Assembly: GCF_016495865.1 (NCBI RefSeq)
Contig: NZ_CP054706.1
Coordinates: 1,054,001-1,118,000 of the forward strand
DNA: 64,000 bases
Source of the DNA: Salicibibacter cibi
GTDB taxonomy: Bacteria; Bacillota; Bacilli; Bacillales; Marinococcaceae
Direction: 5' to 3'
A program made the position numbers and the translations under genes. This document shows, piece by piece, positions 17,936 through 27,223 of the stretch. The notes under the pieces are model-generated. The model worked only from the letters and a program-made list of their open reading frames with translations. It made no database searches and had not been told where the DNA came from. Position 1 is the first letter of the stretch; each line of letters begins with the position of its first letter.

Positions 17936-18047
17936 GGCCTCTGCTTTTAAGTTTAGGACGCAAAAAGGTTCACCCGGTTTCAATTATTTTTAGAATTTCT
18001 TGTTCAAGAAGGATGAATCTTTTTGGACTGCCTATTCAAAGGAGGCC
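17936..18047 (+). promoter_or_regulatory. Cold-shock mRNA leader with element complementary to its ribosome binding site
   Basis: GGCCTCTGCTTTT at 17936 contains GGCCTC, complementary to GAGGCC inside the ribosome binding sequence AAAGGAGGCC (18038-18047). The same GGCCTCTGCT recurs in the leader of the second csp gene (59211-59220), whose ribosome binding site is also AAGGAGGCC. A temperature-dependent structure is inferred. Confidence 0.45.
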
Positions 18048-18053
18048 ATCAGC

Positions 18054-18251
18054 ATGACTGGTAAAGTAAAATGGTTCAACGCCGAAAAAGGATTTGGTTT
18101 CATCGAGCGTGAAGAAGGAGACGATGTTTTCGTACACTTCTCCGCCATTCAAGCAGAAGGATTCAAAACGCTTGAAGACGGCCAAGACGTAGAATTCGAA
18201 ATCGTTGAAGGCGACCGCGGACCGCAAGCAGCAAACGTCGTCGGTCTGTAA
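18054..18251 (+). CDS. csp: Cold-shock protein (CspA/CspB family)
   Basis: A 65-residue single cold-shock domain with both RNA-binding motifs: [12 protein letters not shown] (RNP1, KGFGFI) and DVFVHFSAI (RNP2, VFVHF). The protein binds single-stranded RNA and DNA and acts as an RNA chaperone. ATG at 18054 follows AAAGGAGG by eight bases; the open frame continues upstream to 18000, but those residues are leader sequence. It is nearly identical to the protein encoded at 59293-59490 (differences cluster at the last residues and around EDGQD/DDGET). Monocistronic, ending in a strong terminator. Confidence 0.95.
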   Translation: MTGKVKWFNAEKGFGFIEREEGDDVFVHFSAIQAEGFKTLEDGQDVEFEIVEGDRGPQAANVVGL

Positions 18252-18275
18252 AACGCGTGATACTCAGGAATAGAG

Positions 18276-18314
18276 GGGTATATTCCAGCGTCAAAGGGAA
18301 TATACCCTTTTTTT
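18276..18314 (+). terminator. Rho-independent terminator after the first csp gene
   Basis: GGGTATATTCC / GGAATATACCC perfect 11-bp stem, then seven T residues. Confidence 0.85.
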
Positions 18315-18446
18315 ATGCAAAAGTGGATGAAGAAGTATGATTCGTAATTCGTATCGCCATGGCATTTCGTTAGGCGGGAACGCATGCGCTTTTGCATCTT
18401 TAAACCTAAGGATCCTGAGGAAAAAGATGTATAAAGGAGCAGATGC

Positions 18447-19883
18447 ATGACATTTGAAGAATTGGATTTACCGCCTTATTTATTAAAAAGTGTACAACAG
18501 ATGGGTTTCACAGAGGCCACATCGATTCAGGAAAAAATATTGCCCGTTGCTCGTGGTGGCAGTGATGTCATCGGTCAGGCGCAAACCGGAACGGGAAAAA
18601 CCGCGGCTTTCGCGCTTCCTATCATCGAAAAAGTGGATCCGGAGGATCCAAACGTACAAGCGCTTATTCTCACCCCTACTCGTGAATTGGCCGTTCAAGT
18701 TTGCGAAGAAGTGAACAGTCTTGGGCGCACCAAGAAAGTGAAAGCTGTTGCTGTGTACGGGGGTGCCGATATGGGGCGACAAATACGGGAATTAAAAGCC
18801 CGCCCGTCCATTATTGTCGCGACACCGGGGCGTTATATGGACCATACAAGAAGAAGGACAATTCGTCCGCAATCGATTCGTACCGTTGTACTTGACGAAG
18901 CGGATGAAATGCTAAGCATGGGTTTTATTGAAGATATTGAAGAGATATTGGAAAAAATTCCTGAAGAACGACAGACGCTTTTATTCTCGGCAACGATGCC
19001 GAATCGTTTGAAAAAAGTTGCCGATCGTTTTATGACAGAACCGGAAACCGTTTCCGTCAAAACAAAAGCGATGACGGTGTCCAATATTGAACAATTTGCA
19101 CTCAAAGTACCCGAAAAGCAAAAACTGTCTGCGCTTAGCCGTGTGCTTGATTTTGAAGATCCGGATCTTGCGATCATTTTCGGTCGCACGAAGCGGAGGG
19201 TGGATGAGCTATCTGAAGCGCTCGAACAGCAAGGGTATGAAGCTGCCGGTATTCACGGGGACATGAAACAGGCACAACGGACCAATGTGTTACGCCGTTT
19301 CAAACAAGGAGCCGTAAAGTATTTGGTTGCTACGGATGTGGCGGCGCGGGGGATTGACGTTTCGGGCGTGACCCACGTGTTTAACTTCGATATTCCGCAA
19401 GAGTCGGATAGCTACGTTCACCGGATCGGCCGAACCGGACGGGCAGGGCATTCCGGAAAAGCTTTTACATTCGCCGCTCCCGTTGAAATGGACCATATGG
19501 CGATGATTGAAAAGGCAACCAAAGGAAGCATTAAGCACATTGATGTTCCGAGTGACCATGAAGCGGAGATCGCCAGACAAGAACGAGCGGCACAGGAACT
19601 TACGCAAATCATCGAAAAAGGGGAACACACCGGTCTGGAGCCAATGGCGGAAAAATTGCTACAGGAGCACGAGCCGGTAACCGTAGTGGCTGCCGCGTTG
19701 TCCATGTTGCAAAAAGATAAAAAAGAGCCGGCCAAAAAACTAACCGGCGAACGCCCAATTGTTAGCAAACAAAAACGAAAACCGGCCGGCAAACAAGGCC
19801 GATTTCAGCAACGTCGCGGTGGCGGAGGGCGTCAAAAAAACCAGGGACGCAACAGGGGAAACCAAAGGCAGCGTTCAGGTTGA
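18447..19883 (+). CDS. cshA: DEAD-box RNA helicase, CshA-like
   Basis: A 478-residue helicase with motifs in order: Q motif GFTEATSIQEKILP, motif I AQTGTGKT, Ia PTRELAVQ, II DEAD, III SAT, V RGIDV and VI HRIGRTGR. The C-terminal tail after about residue 430 is basic and rich in Arg, Gly, Gln and Asn (KQGRFQQRRGGGG...), as in cold-shock and degradosome helicases CshA/CshB. It would unwind structured mRNA and ribosomal RNA. A second ATG at 18443 is out of frame; ATG 18447 follows AAAGGAGC. Its position next to a cold-shock gene fits a cold-response role. Confidence 0.88.
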   Translation: MTFEELDLPPYLLKSVQQMGFTEATSIQEKILPVARGGSDVIGQAQTGTGKTAAFALPIIEKVDPEDPNVQALILTPTRELAVQVCEEVNSLGRTKKVKAVAVYGGADMGRQIRELKARPSIIVATPGRYMDHTRRRTIRPQSIRTVVLDEADEMLSMGFIEDIEEILEKIPEERQTLLFSATMPNRLKKVADRFMTEPETVSVKTKAMTVSNIEQFALKVPEKQKLSALSRVLDFEDPDLAIIFGRTKRRVDELSEALEQQGYEAAGIHGDMKQAQRTNVLRRFKQGAVKYLVATDVAARGIDVSGVTHVFNFDIPQESDSYVHRIGRTGRAGHSGKAFTFAAPVEMDHMAMIEKATKGSIKHIDVPSDHEAEIARQERAAQELTQIIEKGEHTGLEPMAEKLLQEHEPVTVVAAALSMLQKDKKEPAKKLTGERPIVSKQKRKPAGKQGRFQQRRGGGGRQKNQGRNRGNQRQRSG

Positions 19884-19939
19884 GACTGGCAAAGAAACGA
19901 GTGACAGGAAAATGGCCTGGTTGCTCGTTTTTTATTTTA

Positions 19940-19975
19940 GCAGGTAAGAAGTATAAATAAACTTTATTACCTGTA
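19940..19975. repeat. Double-hairpin repeat family, degenerate first hairpin
   Basis: GCAGGTAAGAAGT...ACTTTATTACCTGT around ATAAATAA; a diverged relative of the palindrome at 6155-6190. The second hairpin is missing. Confidence 0.6.
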
Positions 19976-20064
19976 TAAATTTTCTGAATTACCCGATCAT
20001 AGGGACAGTTGGAAGAAGTTCGGTCGGCAACACTTCTGGCTCCCTAGCGAACAATTTACCGCAT

Positions 20065-20290
20065 CATGGCGACCGAAAAAGCGGTCGGTTCTCGTGTTCA
20101 GTCGCCATAATCGTTTTATGGCGACCGTAATGGCCTGAATCGAAAGCGTTCGGGCGTCATAGCCGCTTCATGGAGACCGAAAAGGCTTGTATCGAAAGCA
20201 TTCGGTCGGCATGGCTGCCTCATGGCGGCCGAACGAGCATTTGGCTTTCGTTTTCGGTCACCATGAACCGTTTCATGGAGGTCGGGGAGG
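20065..20290. repeat. 52-bp tandem array of palindromic units
   Basis: Units begin at 20065, 20117, 20169, 20221 and 20274 with [CT]ATGG[CA]G; the first three are exactly 52 bases, the fourth 53, and the fifth is partial. Each unit is itself an imperfect inverted repeat (ATGGCGAC...GTCGCCAT in unit 1, ACCGAA...TTCGGT in unit 3). A unit-4/unit-5-like pair recurs alone at 26927-27000. Confidence 0.85.
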
Positions 20291-20909
20291 TACTGCTTCG
20301 CAAAAAGACATTTGGTCATTGACGATCGCCTTTGATACCTTAACTCGGGCTGTGGCAGTTTAATCCAATCGATCAATACCCCAGTTTGAAGCCCTAATCC
20401 GGTCTTCCGATCGTCGGTGTGATTGCTTATTTTCGACAGGCTACACTAGTGGTGTGTTTTAAAAGTCCTTTCCCCATTGAAAAATGGAACATCATTCGTA
20501 TAAGATGAATTTTTTCCCTCCGGGGCAGCTCACCCTTCGTCAGAGGGATTACTTCGTTTCGCTTGTTCCTCTCAGAGTAATTCGGCCTCCGTTAGAGGGA
20601 TTACTTTATACGTCCGAGCAGAATGTGATCGTTATCTCCTTACGCATCGTATATATGAATGGTCTGAATCGGCCAACTGGCAATCGGAGACAATAACTCC
20701 ATTAGATTCCCAGCTCACGGCTGGTCTCGGTCTTGTTTCTGTTCGCCCTCCGATGTTTATGTTTGCTGCAAACGAGGCGATTTGAGCGAGGAAAAGAACT
20801 TCTGATATAGACCACTAGCTAGCGAAAGAAAAAACACGGAGACTTCCGTGGAAAAGCGCAGAGGGGGAAAAGGATCAACCAACGTGCTTACCAGCATCAG
20901 TTGGATGCA

Positions 20910-20941
20910 GGCTTTTCGCCATAAAAGCTTGGCGAAAAGCC
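20910..20941. repeat. Double-hairpin repeat family, second hairpin only
   Basis: GGCTTTTCGCCA-TAAAAGCT-TGGCGAAAAGCC, a perfect 12-bp stem, preceded by GTTGGATGCA and followed by ACGTTTGCTAACG. Confidence 0.85.
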
Positions 20942-21153
20942 ACGTTTGCTAACGAGGAGGTTGAGCGCAAGCCTACGGAACGCGTCGTGGTTTTTCCGTA
21001 GCGGTTTCCATCGTTCATGATTACATCTATTTTTCAACCATAGGACCCTGTTCAAGATATCAATATTTCACTAAATGAGAGAAATAGACGATTTATAACG
21101 GATTCATATTTGGTATAGTTGAACAAAATAATATGTACATCGGAGGTGATCGT

Positions 21154-22149
21154 TTGAATCGGTTTTTGTACATATCTTTTGCTCTATTTATGATGATCAT
21201 AACGAGTGGGTGCGGGATGACGGTTCTTGATCCGGAAGGGACCGTTGGAGAACAGCAACGGGATTTAATTATCCTTTCCATTACTTTTATGCTTATTATC
21301 GTCCTCGTTGTATTAATTTTGTTGACGTATTTTCTCGTAAAGTATCGGGAAAGGGACGGGCATCGAGGATACGACCCGAATATTGACGGAAGTGTCAAAC
21401 TGGAAGTGATATGGACGGCTATTCCGATTGCCATCGTTACCGTTCTCTCCATACCGACGGTTTATACCATTTTCAATATTGAGGAGGTACCGGAGGCGAG
21501 CACGGAAAATGAAGAACCACTTGTTGTTCATGCGACATCTTCGAATTGGATGTGGATTTTTAGTTATCCGGAGGAAGATATCGAAACGATTAATTATCTT
21601 AATATACCGGTGGATCGCCCGGTGTTGTTTAAACTCACGTCAGCCGATTCCATGGCCTCTTTTTGGGTGCCCCAATTGGGAGGGCAACGTTACAATATGG
21701 CCGGCATGGAGACGGAACTATACTTACAGGCGGGCACAGAAGGAACGTATTATGGAAGAAATGCGAATTATACAGGAGAAGGATTTGCGGAGATGCGTTT
21801 CGATGTCAACGCCATCGAAGAATCTGCATTCAACGAATGGGTGGCGGACGTCCAAGAAGATGCACCGGAACTCACTCAAGGGATTTATGATCAATTTATG
21901 GTACCCGGGCATGTGGGTGAGTACACTTTTTCAGGCACTCATTTAGAATGGGTGGATCACGCGATGGATGCGGAGTATGCTATGGAAGCCTGGGAAAGAG
22001 AAGGGTACGAGCCGACGAACCCTCATGCTTCTGACGCCCCTGATGGGGTTCCACAGCTTAATATTGATGTGGAAGCCGGGTCTGTAGAAACGGAAGACAC
22101 GCAAAATGAAGAAACACCGCAAGAACATGATTCCCACCATCACCATTAG
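21154..22149 (+). CDS. qoxA: Menaquinol oxidase aa3-600, subunit II
   Basis: A 331-residue lipoprotein-type subunit II: signal peptide with lipobox ITSGC, two membrane helices (about residues 35-60 and 80-105), then a cupredoxin domain. SADSMASFWVPQLGGQ and NYTGEGFAEMRF are characteristic of quinol oxidases; the CuA ligands of cytochrome c oxidases are absent. TTG at 21154 is the start since GGAGGTGA lies just before it; the ATG at 21133 precedes that ribosome binding site. The C-terminal tail is acidic and ends in a His cluster (HDSHHHH), unusual for the family. It leads the qoxABCD operon. Confidence 0.92.
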   Translation: MNRFLYISFALFMMIITSGCGMTVLDPEGTVGEQQRDLIILSITFMLIIVLVVLILLTYFLVKYRERDGHRGYDPNIDGSVKLEVIWTAIPIAIVTVLSIPTVYTIFNIEEVPEASTENEEPLVVHATSSNWMWIFSYPEEDIETINYLNIPVDRPVLFKLTSADSMASFWVPQLGGQRYNMAGMETELYLQAGTEGTYYGRNANYTGEGFAEMRFDVNAIEESAFNEWVADVQEDAPELTQGIYDQFMVPGHVGEYTFSGTHLEWVDHAMDAEYAMEAWEREGYEPTNPHASDAPDGVPQLNIDVEAGSVETEDTQNEETPQEHDSHHHH

Positions 22150-22179
22150 ACGGGTTGGAAAGGAAAGGGGAGAATCTAC

Positions 22180-24150
22180 TTGAACCTCGATTGGGATGAA
22201 TTTATCGTCACGGGAGAGCCCTTTATACATGCCGGACAAATATCCATATTGCTGACAAGCCTTGGGATTATTTTCGTCCTGACTTATTTTAAAAAATGGA
22301 AGTGGCTCTGGAACGAATGGATCACGAGTGTGGATCATCGTAAAATCGGGATCATGTACATCATCGCGTCGATGTTAATGTTGATTCGCGCAGGAGTTGA
22401 CGCATTGATGATGCGAACGCAATTGGCGGTTCCGGAGATGCCTTTTCTAGGGGAAGCTCAACATTATAATGAGATATTCACGACGCACGGCACGATTATG
22501 ATCATTTTCGTGGCCACGCCGTTTCTCATCGGATTGATGAACGTGGCGACGCCGCTGCAAATAGGCGCACGTGACGTTGCGTTCCCTTTTCTGAATAACT
22601 TAAGCTTTTGGACGTTTTTTTGGGGCGCGATGCTATTTAATATTTCATTTGTGATCGGAGGCGCTCCTGACGCGGGTTGGTCCGCTTATATGCCCTTAGC
22701 TTCCAACGACCTCAGTCCGGGGCCGGGACAAAATTTTTATTTGCTCGGCTTACAAATTACCGGGATAGGAACGCTAGCGACTGGGATTAACTTTGTCGTT
22801 ACCATTTTAAAAATGCGGGCAAAAGGCATGACACTTATGCGAATGCCGATGTTCACATGGACGACGCTGATCACTTCGCTGATTATCATCGGTGCATTTC
22901 CGATTTTAACCGTTGCTTTGGCGATGCAAACCTTTGACCGGTTGTGGGATACGGCGTTTTTTACATTGCAAGACGGCGGCATGCCGATGATGTGGGTCAA
23001 CCTTTTTTGGCTTTGGGGACATCCGGAAGTCTATATTGTTATTTTGCCGGCATTTGGTATATTTTCAGAGATTATTACGACCTTTGCCCGCAAACGCTTA
23101 TTTGGTTACACATCCATGGTTTTCGCGATTGCCGCGATTTCAGGCCTAAGTTTCCTTGTCTGGGTCCATCACTTTTTCACAATGGGCGCAGGACCGATGG
23201 TTAACTCCTTCTTTTCCATTTCAACGATGGCGATCGCGGTTCCGACCGGGGTGAAAATATTCAACTGGTTGGCAACGCTGCATCGTGGGCGAATACGTTT
23301 TTCCGTACCGATGGTCTGGGCACTCGGCTTCATTCCAAACTTTACCGTTGGCGGTGTCACCGGGGTCATGCTTGCCATGGCAGCAGCCGATTATCAGTAT
23401 CACAATACGTATTTTCTCGTCTCCCATTTTCACTATGTGCTAATTGCAGGCACGATTTTTGCCTGTTTTGCGGGGACGATTTACTGGTGGCCGAAGATGT
23501 TTGGTGTGAAGTTGAATGCGCGGCTCGGCTATTGGATGTTTTGGCTTTTTATGATCGGCTTTAACATCTGTTTTTTTCCGCAATATTTTCTTGGGTTGGA
23601 CGGTATGCCGCGGCGGATTTACACATACTTCCCGGAAGACGGCTGGTTTAGCTTAAACTTTATATCTACCGTCGGTGCTTTCATGATGGGCATTGCTTTT
23701 GTGATCTTCGTATATAACATTTATTATAGCTATCGTTATCAACCGAGAGAAATGAGCGGTGATGCTTGGGATGGCCGCACGCTTGAATGGGCGACGTCCT
23801 CTGCAGTTCCGCCGCATTATAACTTTGCAAAAATCCCGGAAGTCAAAGGCCAAGATGCGTTTTGGCAAATGAAACAAGAAGGCATCGATCCGAATGATAT
23901 AGAGGAGTACCAAGACATCCATATGCCGAATAATACAGGAACCCCATTTGTCATGTGTGTGTTCATGTTTATTGGCGGATTCGGCCTCGTGTTTCATTGG
24001 TGGCCAATCGCGATCGTTGGAGCTATCGGTATTTTTGCGTGTATGATTCAACGATCGTTTTCACGCGATGACGGCCACATCGTTTCGGCAGAAGAAGTGA
24101 GAAAAGAAGAAGAAGGGATCAGGGAGGGACAAGCACATGAAAATGGATAA
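22180..24150 (+). CDS. qoxB: Menaquinol oxidase aa3-600, subunit I
   Basis: A 656-residue haem-copper oxidase subunit I with about fourteen to fifteen membrane helices. CuB ligands are visible in [15 protein letters not shown] (His plus cross-linked Tyr) and WVHHFFTMG (two His); haem ligands lie in [14 protein letters not shown] and in the early FTTHGTIMI. It reduces O2 to water and pumps protons, taking electrons from menaquinol. The start is TTG at 22180 after GGAAAGGGGAG. It overlaps qoxC by 14 bases. Confidence 0.95.
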   Translation: MNLDWDEFIVTGEPFIHAGQISILLTSLGIIFVLTYFKKWKWLWNEWITSVDHRKIGIMYIIASMLMLIRAGVDALMMRTQLAVPEMPFLGEAQHYNEIFTTHGTIMIIFVATPFLIGLMNVATPLQIGARDVAFPFLNNLSFWTFFWGAMLFNISFVIGGAPDAGWSAYMPLASNDLSPGPGQNFYLLGLQITGIGTLATGINFVVTILKMRAKGMTLMRMPMFTWTTLITSLIIIGAFPILTVALAMQTFDRLWDTAFFTLQDGGMPMMWVNLFWLWGHPEVYIVILPAFGIFSEIITTFARKRLFGYTSMVFAIAAISGLSFLVWVHHFFTMGAGPMVNSFFSISTMAIAVPTGVKIFNWLATLHRGRIRFSVPMVWALGFIPNFTVGGVTGVMLAMAAADYQYHNTYFLVSHFHYVLIAGTIFACFAGTIYWWPKMFGVKLNARLGYWMFWLFMIGFNICFFPQYFLGLDGMPRRIYTYFPEDGWFSLNFISTVGAFMMGIAFVIFVYNIYYSYRYQPREMSGDAWDGRTLEWATSSAVPPHYNFAKIPEVKGQDAFWQMKQEGIDPNDIEEYQDIHMPNNTGTPFVMCVFMFIGGFGLVFHWWPIAIVGAIGIFACMIQRSFSRDDGHIVSAEEVRKEEEGIREGQAHENG

Positions 24151-24778
24151 TAAAATTGATCCCATCGAACGTGAAGACTTCCCTGGAGAAGAAACCCCAT
24201 TGGAATATCAAACGGAAACCGGAGAGTATAACATTTTCGGTTTCTGGATGTTCCTGGGGGCGGAAATCGTTCTCTTCTCCACTCTTTTCGGGACGTATTT
24301 CGTGCTCATTTACCGCACAGCATCAAGCATTCCCCCTGCTGAAGTTTTCAGTATTGGATTGGTGCTCGCGATGACCTTCACCCTGCTGACGAGCAGTTTT
24401 ACAAGCGGGCTCGCGATTCATGAAATGCGGCTTGGAAATGTGACACGCATGATGATTTGGATAGGGATCACGCTACTTTTGGGACTTGGCTTTTTGGGAA
24501 TGGAAATTTATGAGTTTGTGGAGTATGCCAGTGAAGGAGCAACCTTGGCTACGAGCGCTTATTGGTCCTCCTTTTTCCTTCTTCTCGGGACTCACGGCCT
24601 GCACGTTGCCATGGGTGTGGCTTGGTTCATCATTATTCTGATTCAAGTTAAAAGGCGGGGATTAACCCCGGTGACTGCCAATAAAACGTTTATTGCCAGC
24701 CTCTATTGGCACTTTCTCGATGTTATCTGGATTTTCATCTTTACAGGCGTATACTTGTTAAGGTTGGTGATCGCATGA
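24137..24778 (+). CDS. qoxC: Menaquinol oxidase aa3-600, subunit III
   Basis: A 213-residue subunit III with five membrane helices, starting [26 protein letters not shown] and including [16 protein letters not shown], the conserved His region of the family. It stabilises subunit I. ATG at 24137 lies eight bases after AGGGAGGG and overlaps qoxB. The stop overlaps the qoxD start (ATGA). Confidence 0.93.
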   Translation: MKMDNKIDPIEREDFPGEETPLEYQTETGEYNIFGFWMFLGAEIVLFSTLFGTYFVLIYRTASSIPPAEVFSIGLVLAMTFTLLTSSFTSGLAIHEMRLGNVTRMMIWIGITLLLGLGFLGMEIYEFVEYASEGATLATSAYWSSFFLLLGTHGLHVAMGVAWFIIILIQVKRRGLTPVTANKTFIASLYWHFLDVIWIFIFTGVYLLRLVIA

Positions 24779-25101
24779 GTAACGGAACAACTTCCACAAA
24801 AAAAGGGCATTTCCCGTGGAAACACGTCGTCGGCTTTATCAGTTCCATCGTATTAACGTTGGTCGCTTTGTGGATTGCTTTTTATTCAGCGTTCAGTGTC
24901 CGGACGATCGTCGTATTGATCTTTGCGCTTGCCTTTATCCAAGCTACCTTGCAACTGCTGATGTTCATGCATATGGCCGAAAGCAGCAATGGCAGGATTC
25001 AAGTGGGACATATTCTCTTTTCTGCCTTTGTCGCTATTGTTGTTGCCGTCGGTTCTTATTGGGTAATGGAGTTTGGCATACACCTGGATCACCATATGTA
25101 A
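24775..25101 (+). CDS. qoxD: Menaquinol oxidase aa3-600, subunit IV
   Basis: A 108-residue protein with three membrane helices and the COX4_pro-type pattern FIQATLQLLMFMHMAES. It is the small subunit needed for assembly and stability. ATG at 24775 overlaps the qoxC stop by four bases; the longer frame to 24706 lies inside qoxC. It is the last gene of the operon, followed by a terminator. Confidence 0.92.
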   Translation: MSNGTTSTKKGHFPWKHVVGFISSIVLTLVALWIAFYSAFSVRTIVVLIFALAFIQATLQLLMFMHMAESSNGRIQVGHILFSAFVAIVVAVGSYWVMEFGIHLDHHM

Positions 25102-25130
25102 TCGCCAATTATTCTGCGGAACGATAAAAA

Positions 25131-25156
25131 AATCCCAGTCTGCGCGGACTGGGATT
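25131..25156. terminator. Bidirectional terminator between qoxD and a convergent small gene
   Basis: AATCCCAGTC / GACTGGGATT 10-bp stem with the loop TGCGCG, preceded by an A-run, so it can serve both strands. Confidence 0.75.
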
Positions 25157-25158
25157 CC

Positions 25159-25422
25159 TTAATCGGTTGCGAAACGTTTCCACCATTCCGGCTTTACATA
25201 CAGAATAATTGCGGCCACGTGGGCAAGAAGCACGTTGAACGAAAACAAAACCATGAAAAACGTGTGCGTTTCAGGTGTTAATAAATCAGCCACATAAAAA
25301 CCGGACATGATCCACATCACAATTAAAAGCGGTAAGCCGGCGATTGCCAACCAGCGTTTTTCTTTCCATAAAAACAGCGGGGTAGCGCTGGCAATAAACA
25401 AATATAAAAAGAAGATCCCCAT
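25159..25422 (-). CDS. Small three-span membrane protein of unknown function
   Basis: An 87-residue hydrophobic protein with three predicted helices (about residues 2-17, 24-46, 54-77) and the ending KPEWWKRFATD. A good ribosome binding site (AAGGAG) lies eight bases before the ATG at 25422. It is convergent with qoxD and shares its terminator. I do not recognise the family; a respiratory link through position is only a guess. Confidence 0.65.
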   Translation of the reverse strand: MGIFFLYLFIASATPLFLWKEKRWLAIAGLPLLIVMWIMSGFYVADLLTPETHTFFMVLFSFNVLLAHVAAIILYVKPEWWKRFATD

Positions 25423-25690
25423 ATCCCCATCTCCTTGTATTCACATTCTCATCACATTTATTGTAACAAATACTTGACGATTTTACACTAATTCAAAAAG
25501 AAAAGAATTAGAATGTTAGGAAAAGATAGTCGCAGATAAAATGGAAAAATATTTATCAAACAATCGAAGAGCAATCAGCAGGGATTGTTATGGCCATAAA
25601 AGCACCCTAAAGCTGTTTGCTTGTGAATGATTGAGCATATAAAGTAGATAGTGAAAGACAAATAATTAATAAGTCAAGGAGTGTTCAACG

Positions 25691-26620
25691 TTGCGTACTG
25701 ATTTGTATCCTTCACGGGTAGGGAAGAATGCAGAAATAATGAAGCGAACAGATCCAGTGATTCATAATCGGGGAAAAATGGATGGTCCGTTAACGTCGAA
25801 GCAGCTTGATTCTTACGAGGACAATGGCTACCTGATGCTCGATGACGTGTTTAGCGACGAAGAAGTTAGCATCATGTCTGAACACCTTAATGACACATTA
25901 GCGGCACAAAGAGGGCAAAAATCGGAGACTGTCGTCCTTGAACCTGAAGGGGATGAAGTGCGTTCGATATTTGAAGTCCACAAACATAACGATTTTTTCA
26001 GCCGGCTTGCTGCAAATGAACACCTCGTCAAAGCAGCGCAGCAATTGCTCGGAAGTGACGTCTACATCACGCAGTCCCGCATTAACTTTAAACCCGGCTT
26101 TAGCGGCAAGGAATTTTATTGGCACTCTGATTTTGAAACGTGGCACGTAGAAGACGGCATGCCTAACCCGCGCGCGGTCAGTTGTTCGATCATTTTGACC
26201 GACAATTACGAATACAACGGTCCGCTCATGCTGATTCCGGGATCCCATCAATGGTATGTGTCATGTCCGGGAGAGACGCCGGACGCAAATTACGAACAGT
26301 CCCTTCAAAAACAAGAGCTCGGTGTTCCTGATCCGGAAAGTTTAAACAAATTATTTGAAAAAGCAGGAAAACAAATCGATCGTGCGACCGGAAAAGCCGG
26401 TATGGTACTGTTCTTCGAAAGCAATACGATGCATGGTTCCAGCGGCAATATTTCACCTTTGCCGAGAAGCAACGCTTTTTTTGTCTACAATTCGCTTGAA
26501 AATCAACTAGAGGAACCGTTTGGAAATGCAAAACCGAGACCTGAGTTTCTCGCTAATCGCGATCAGATTAAACCGATTCAGCCGCGATCGACGTTTAAAG
26601 AAAAAGCAGGATTGAAATAA
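25691..26620 (+). CDS. ectD: Ectoine hydroxylase
   Basis: A 309-residue non-haem Fe(II)/2-oxoglutarate dioxygenase. It contains the EctD signature block FYWHSDFETWHVEDGMPNP followed by RAVSCSIILT and PGSHQWYV. Iron ligands are H145, D147 and H248 (in NTMHGSSGN), the same spacing as in characterised EctD proteins. It converts ectoine to 5-hydroxyectoine under salt or heat stress. The start is TTG at 25691, nine bases after AAGGAG. The ectABC genes are not adjacent; the gene is monocistronic. Ectoine would come from elsewhere in the genome or by uptake, for example through the Ehu system at 61-64 kb. Confidence 0.95.
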   Translation: MRTDLYPSRVGKNAEIMKRTDPVIHNRGKMDGPLTSKQLDSYEDNGYLMLDDVFSDEEVSIMSEHLNDTLAAQRGQKSETVVLEPEGDEVRSIFEVHKHNDFFSRLAANEHLVKAAQQLLGSDVYITQSRINFKPGFSGKEFYWHSDFETWHVEDGMPNPRAVSCSIILTDNYEYNGPLMLIPGSHQWYVSCPGETPDANYEQSLQKQELGVPDPESLNKLFEKAGKQIDRATGKAGMVLFFESNTMHGSSGNISPLPRSNAFFVYNSLENQLEEPFGNAKPRPEFLANRDQIKPIQPRSTFKEKAGLK

Positions 26621-26627
26621 ATCTATA

Positions 26628-26662
26628 CGCTCGTTTGCACGTGTGTGCAAGCGGGCGTTTTT
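26628..26662 (+). terminator. Rho-independent terminator after ectD
   Basis: CGCTCGTTTGCAC / GTGCAAGCGGGCG stem (two G-U pairs), then TTTTT. Confidence 0.8.
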
Positions 26663-26699
26663 ATTGTTTTTAACCCAAAAAAGAAATAGGTGTAATCAT

Positions 26700-27165
26700 G
26701 ATCGATAGTAACAGCTACGGAAAAACACGACGCTTTCCGTGTGCCCCAAGCTCAGCCTCCTCATAGAAAAACTTGGCTTCCACCAAGTTCTAGTGGTACT
26801 CCCTTAACAAAGTTAAACATTTTTAAAGTGGAAGAAAGAAATTCGCTTTTTTCTGCGGGGTCTTCTCACTGCGCTTTCCCACAGGAGTCTTCGTGTTTTT
26901 CCTCCGCTGGCTAGTGCAAGTGGCTGTCTCATGGCGTCCGAACGAGCGATTGGCTTTTGTTTTCGGTCGCCATGACCATTTCATGAAAACCGGGAGTCCT
27001 GCTTCGAAGGAAGATATTCGGTCATTGACGAGAGTATTTGATACCTTGACTCGGGCAGTGACAGTTTATCCGGTCGATAGCCCTGGTGTGAAGTCCCAAT
27101 CAGGCCTTCCGGTAGTCGGTGTGATCACTTATTTCAGCCTTTCTGCACTAGTGTTATTATCATCA
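26700..27165. repeat. Intergenic repeat mosaic, second copy
   Basis: No gene. The part at about 26705-26920 is related, in inverted orientation, to 20780-21000 (shared CTACGGAAAAA...CACGACGC, CTCAACCTCCTC-like, TTTCC[AC]C...GGAGTCTTCGTGTTTTT and GCTAGTG motifs). The part at 26927-27165 is directly related to 20221-20455, comprising one and a half 52-bp units plus a block with TTCGGTCATTGACGA, GATACCTTGACTCGGGC and CCGGTAGTCGGTGTGAT. The 100-codon frame at 26893-27195 falls within these repeats and is not a gene. Confidence 0.75.
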
Positions 27166-27223
27166 TTTACTGAAAACAACTATAGATTTTGGTGAAAGAC
27201 CAAAAAAAAATTAAACAAAACAC

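Larger units (their letters stand above)
19884..21153. other. Gene-free, repeat-dense intergenic region of about 1.3 kb
   Basis: No credible gene. From left to right: a possible helicase terminator (AACGAG...CTCGTTTTTT, about 19896-19935), a palindrome of the double-hairpin family (19940), a 52-bp palindromic tandem array (20065-20290), a block shared with 27000-27165, two copies of AGAGGGATTACTT (20540-20605), then a block (about 20780-21000) shared in inverted orientation with 26700-26920 and containing a second double-hairpin piece (20910-20941). The qox promoter must lie at the right end. Confidence 0.7.

Noticed and set aside
20065..20290. CRISPR array
   Set aside because: Units are contiguous at 52 bp without unique spacers, each is palindromic, and no cas genes are present.
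20116..20376. 86-codon minus-strand frame across the 52-bp array
   Set aside because: Encoded by palindromic repeat units; no start signal and no conservation at the second locus.
26893..27195. 100-codon plus-strand frame before clpE
   Set aside because: It lies wholly in repeat blocks shared with 20.2-21.0 kb, where the frame is not kept.
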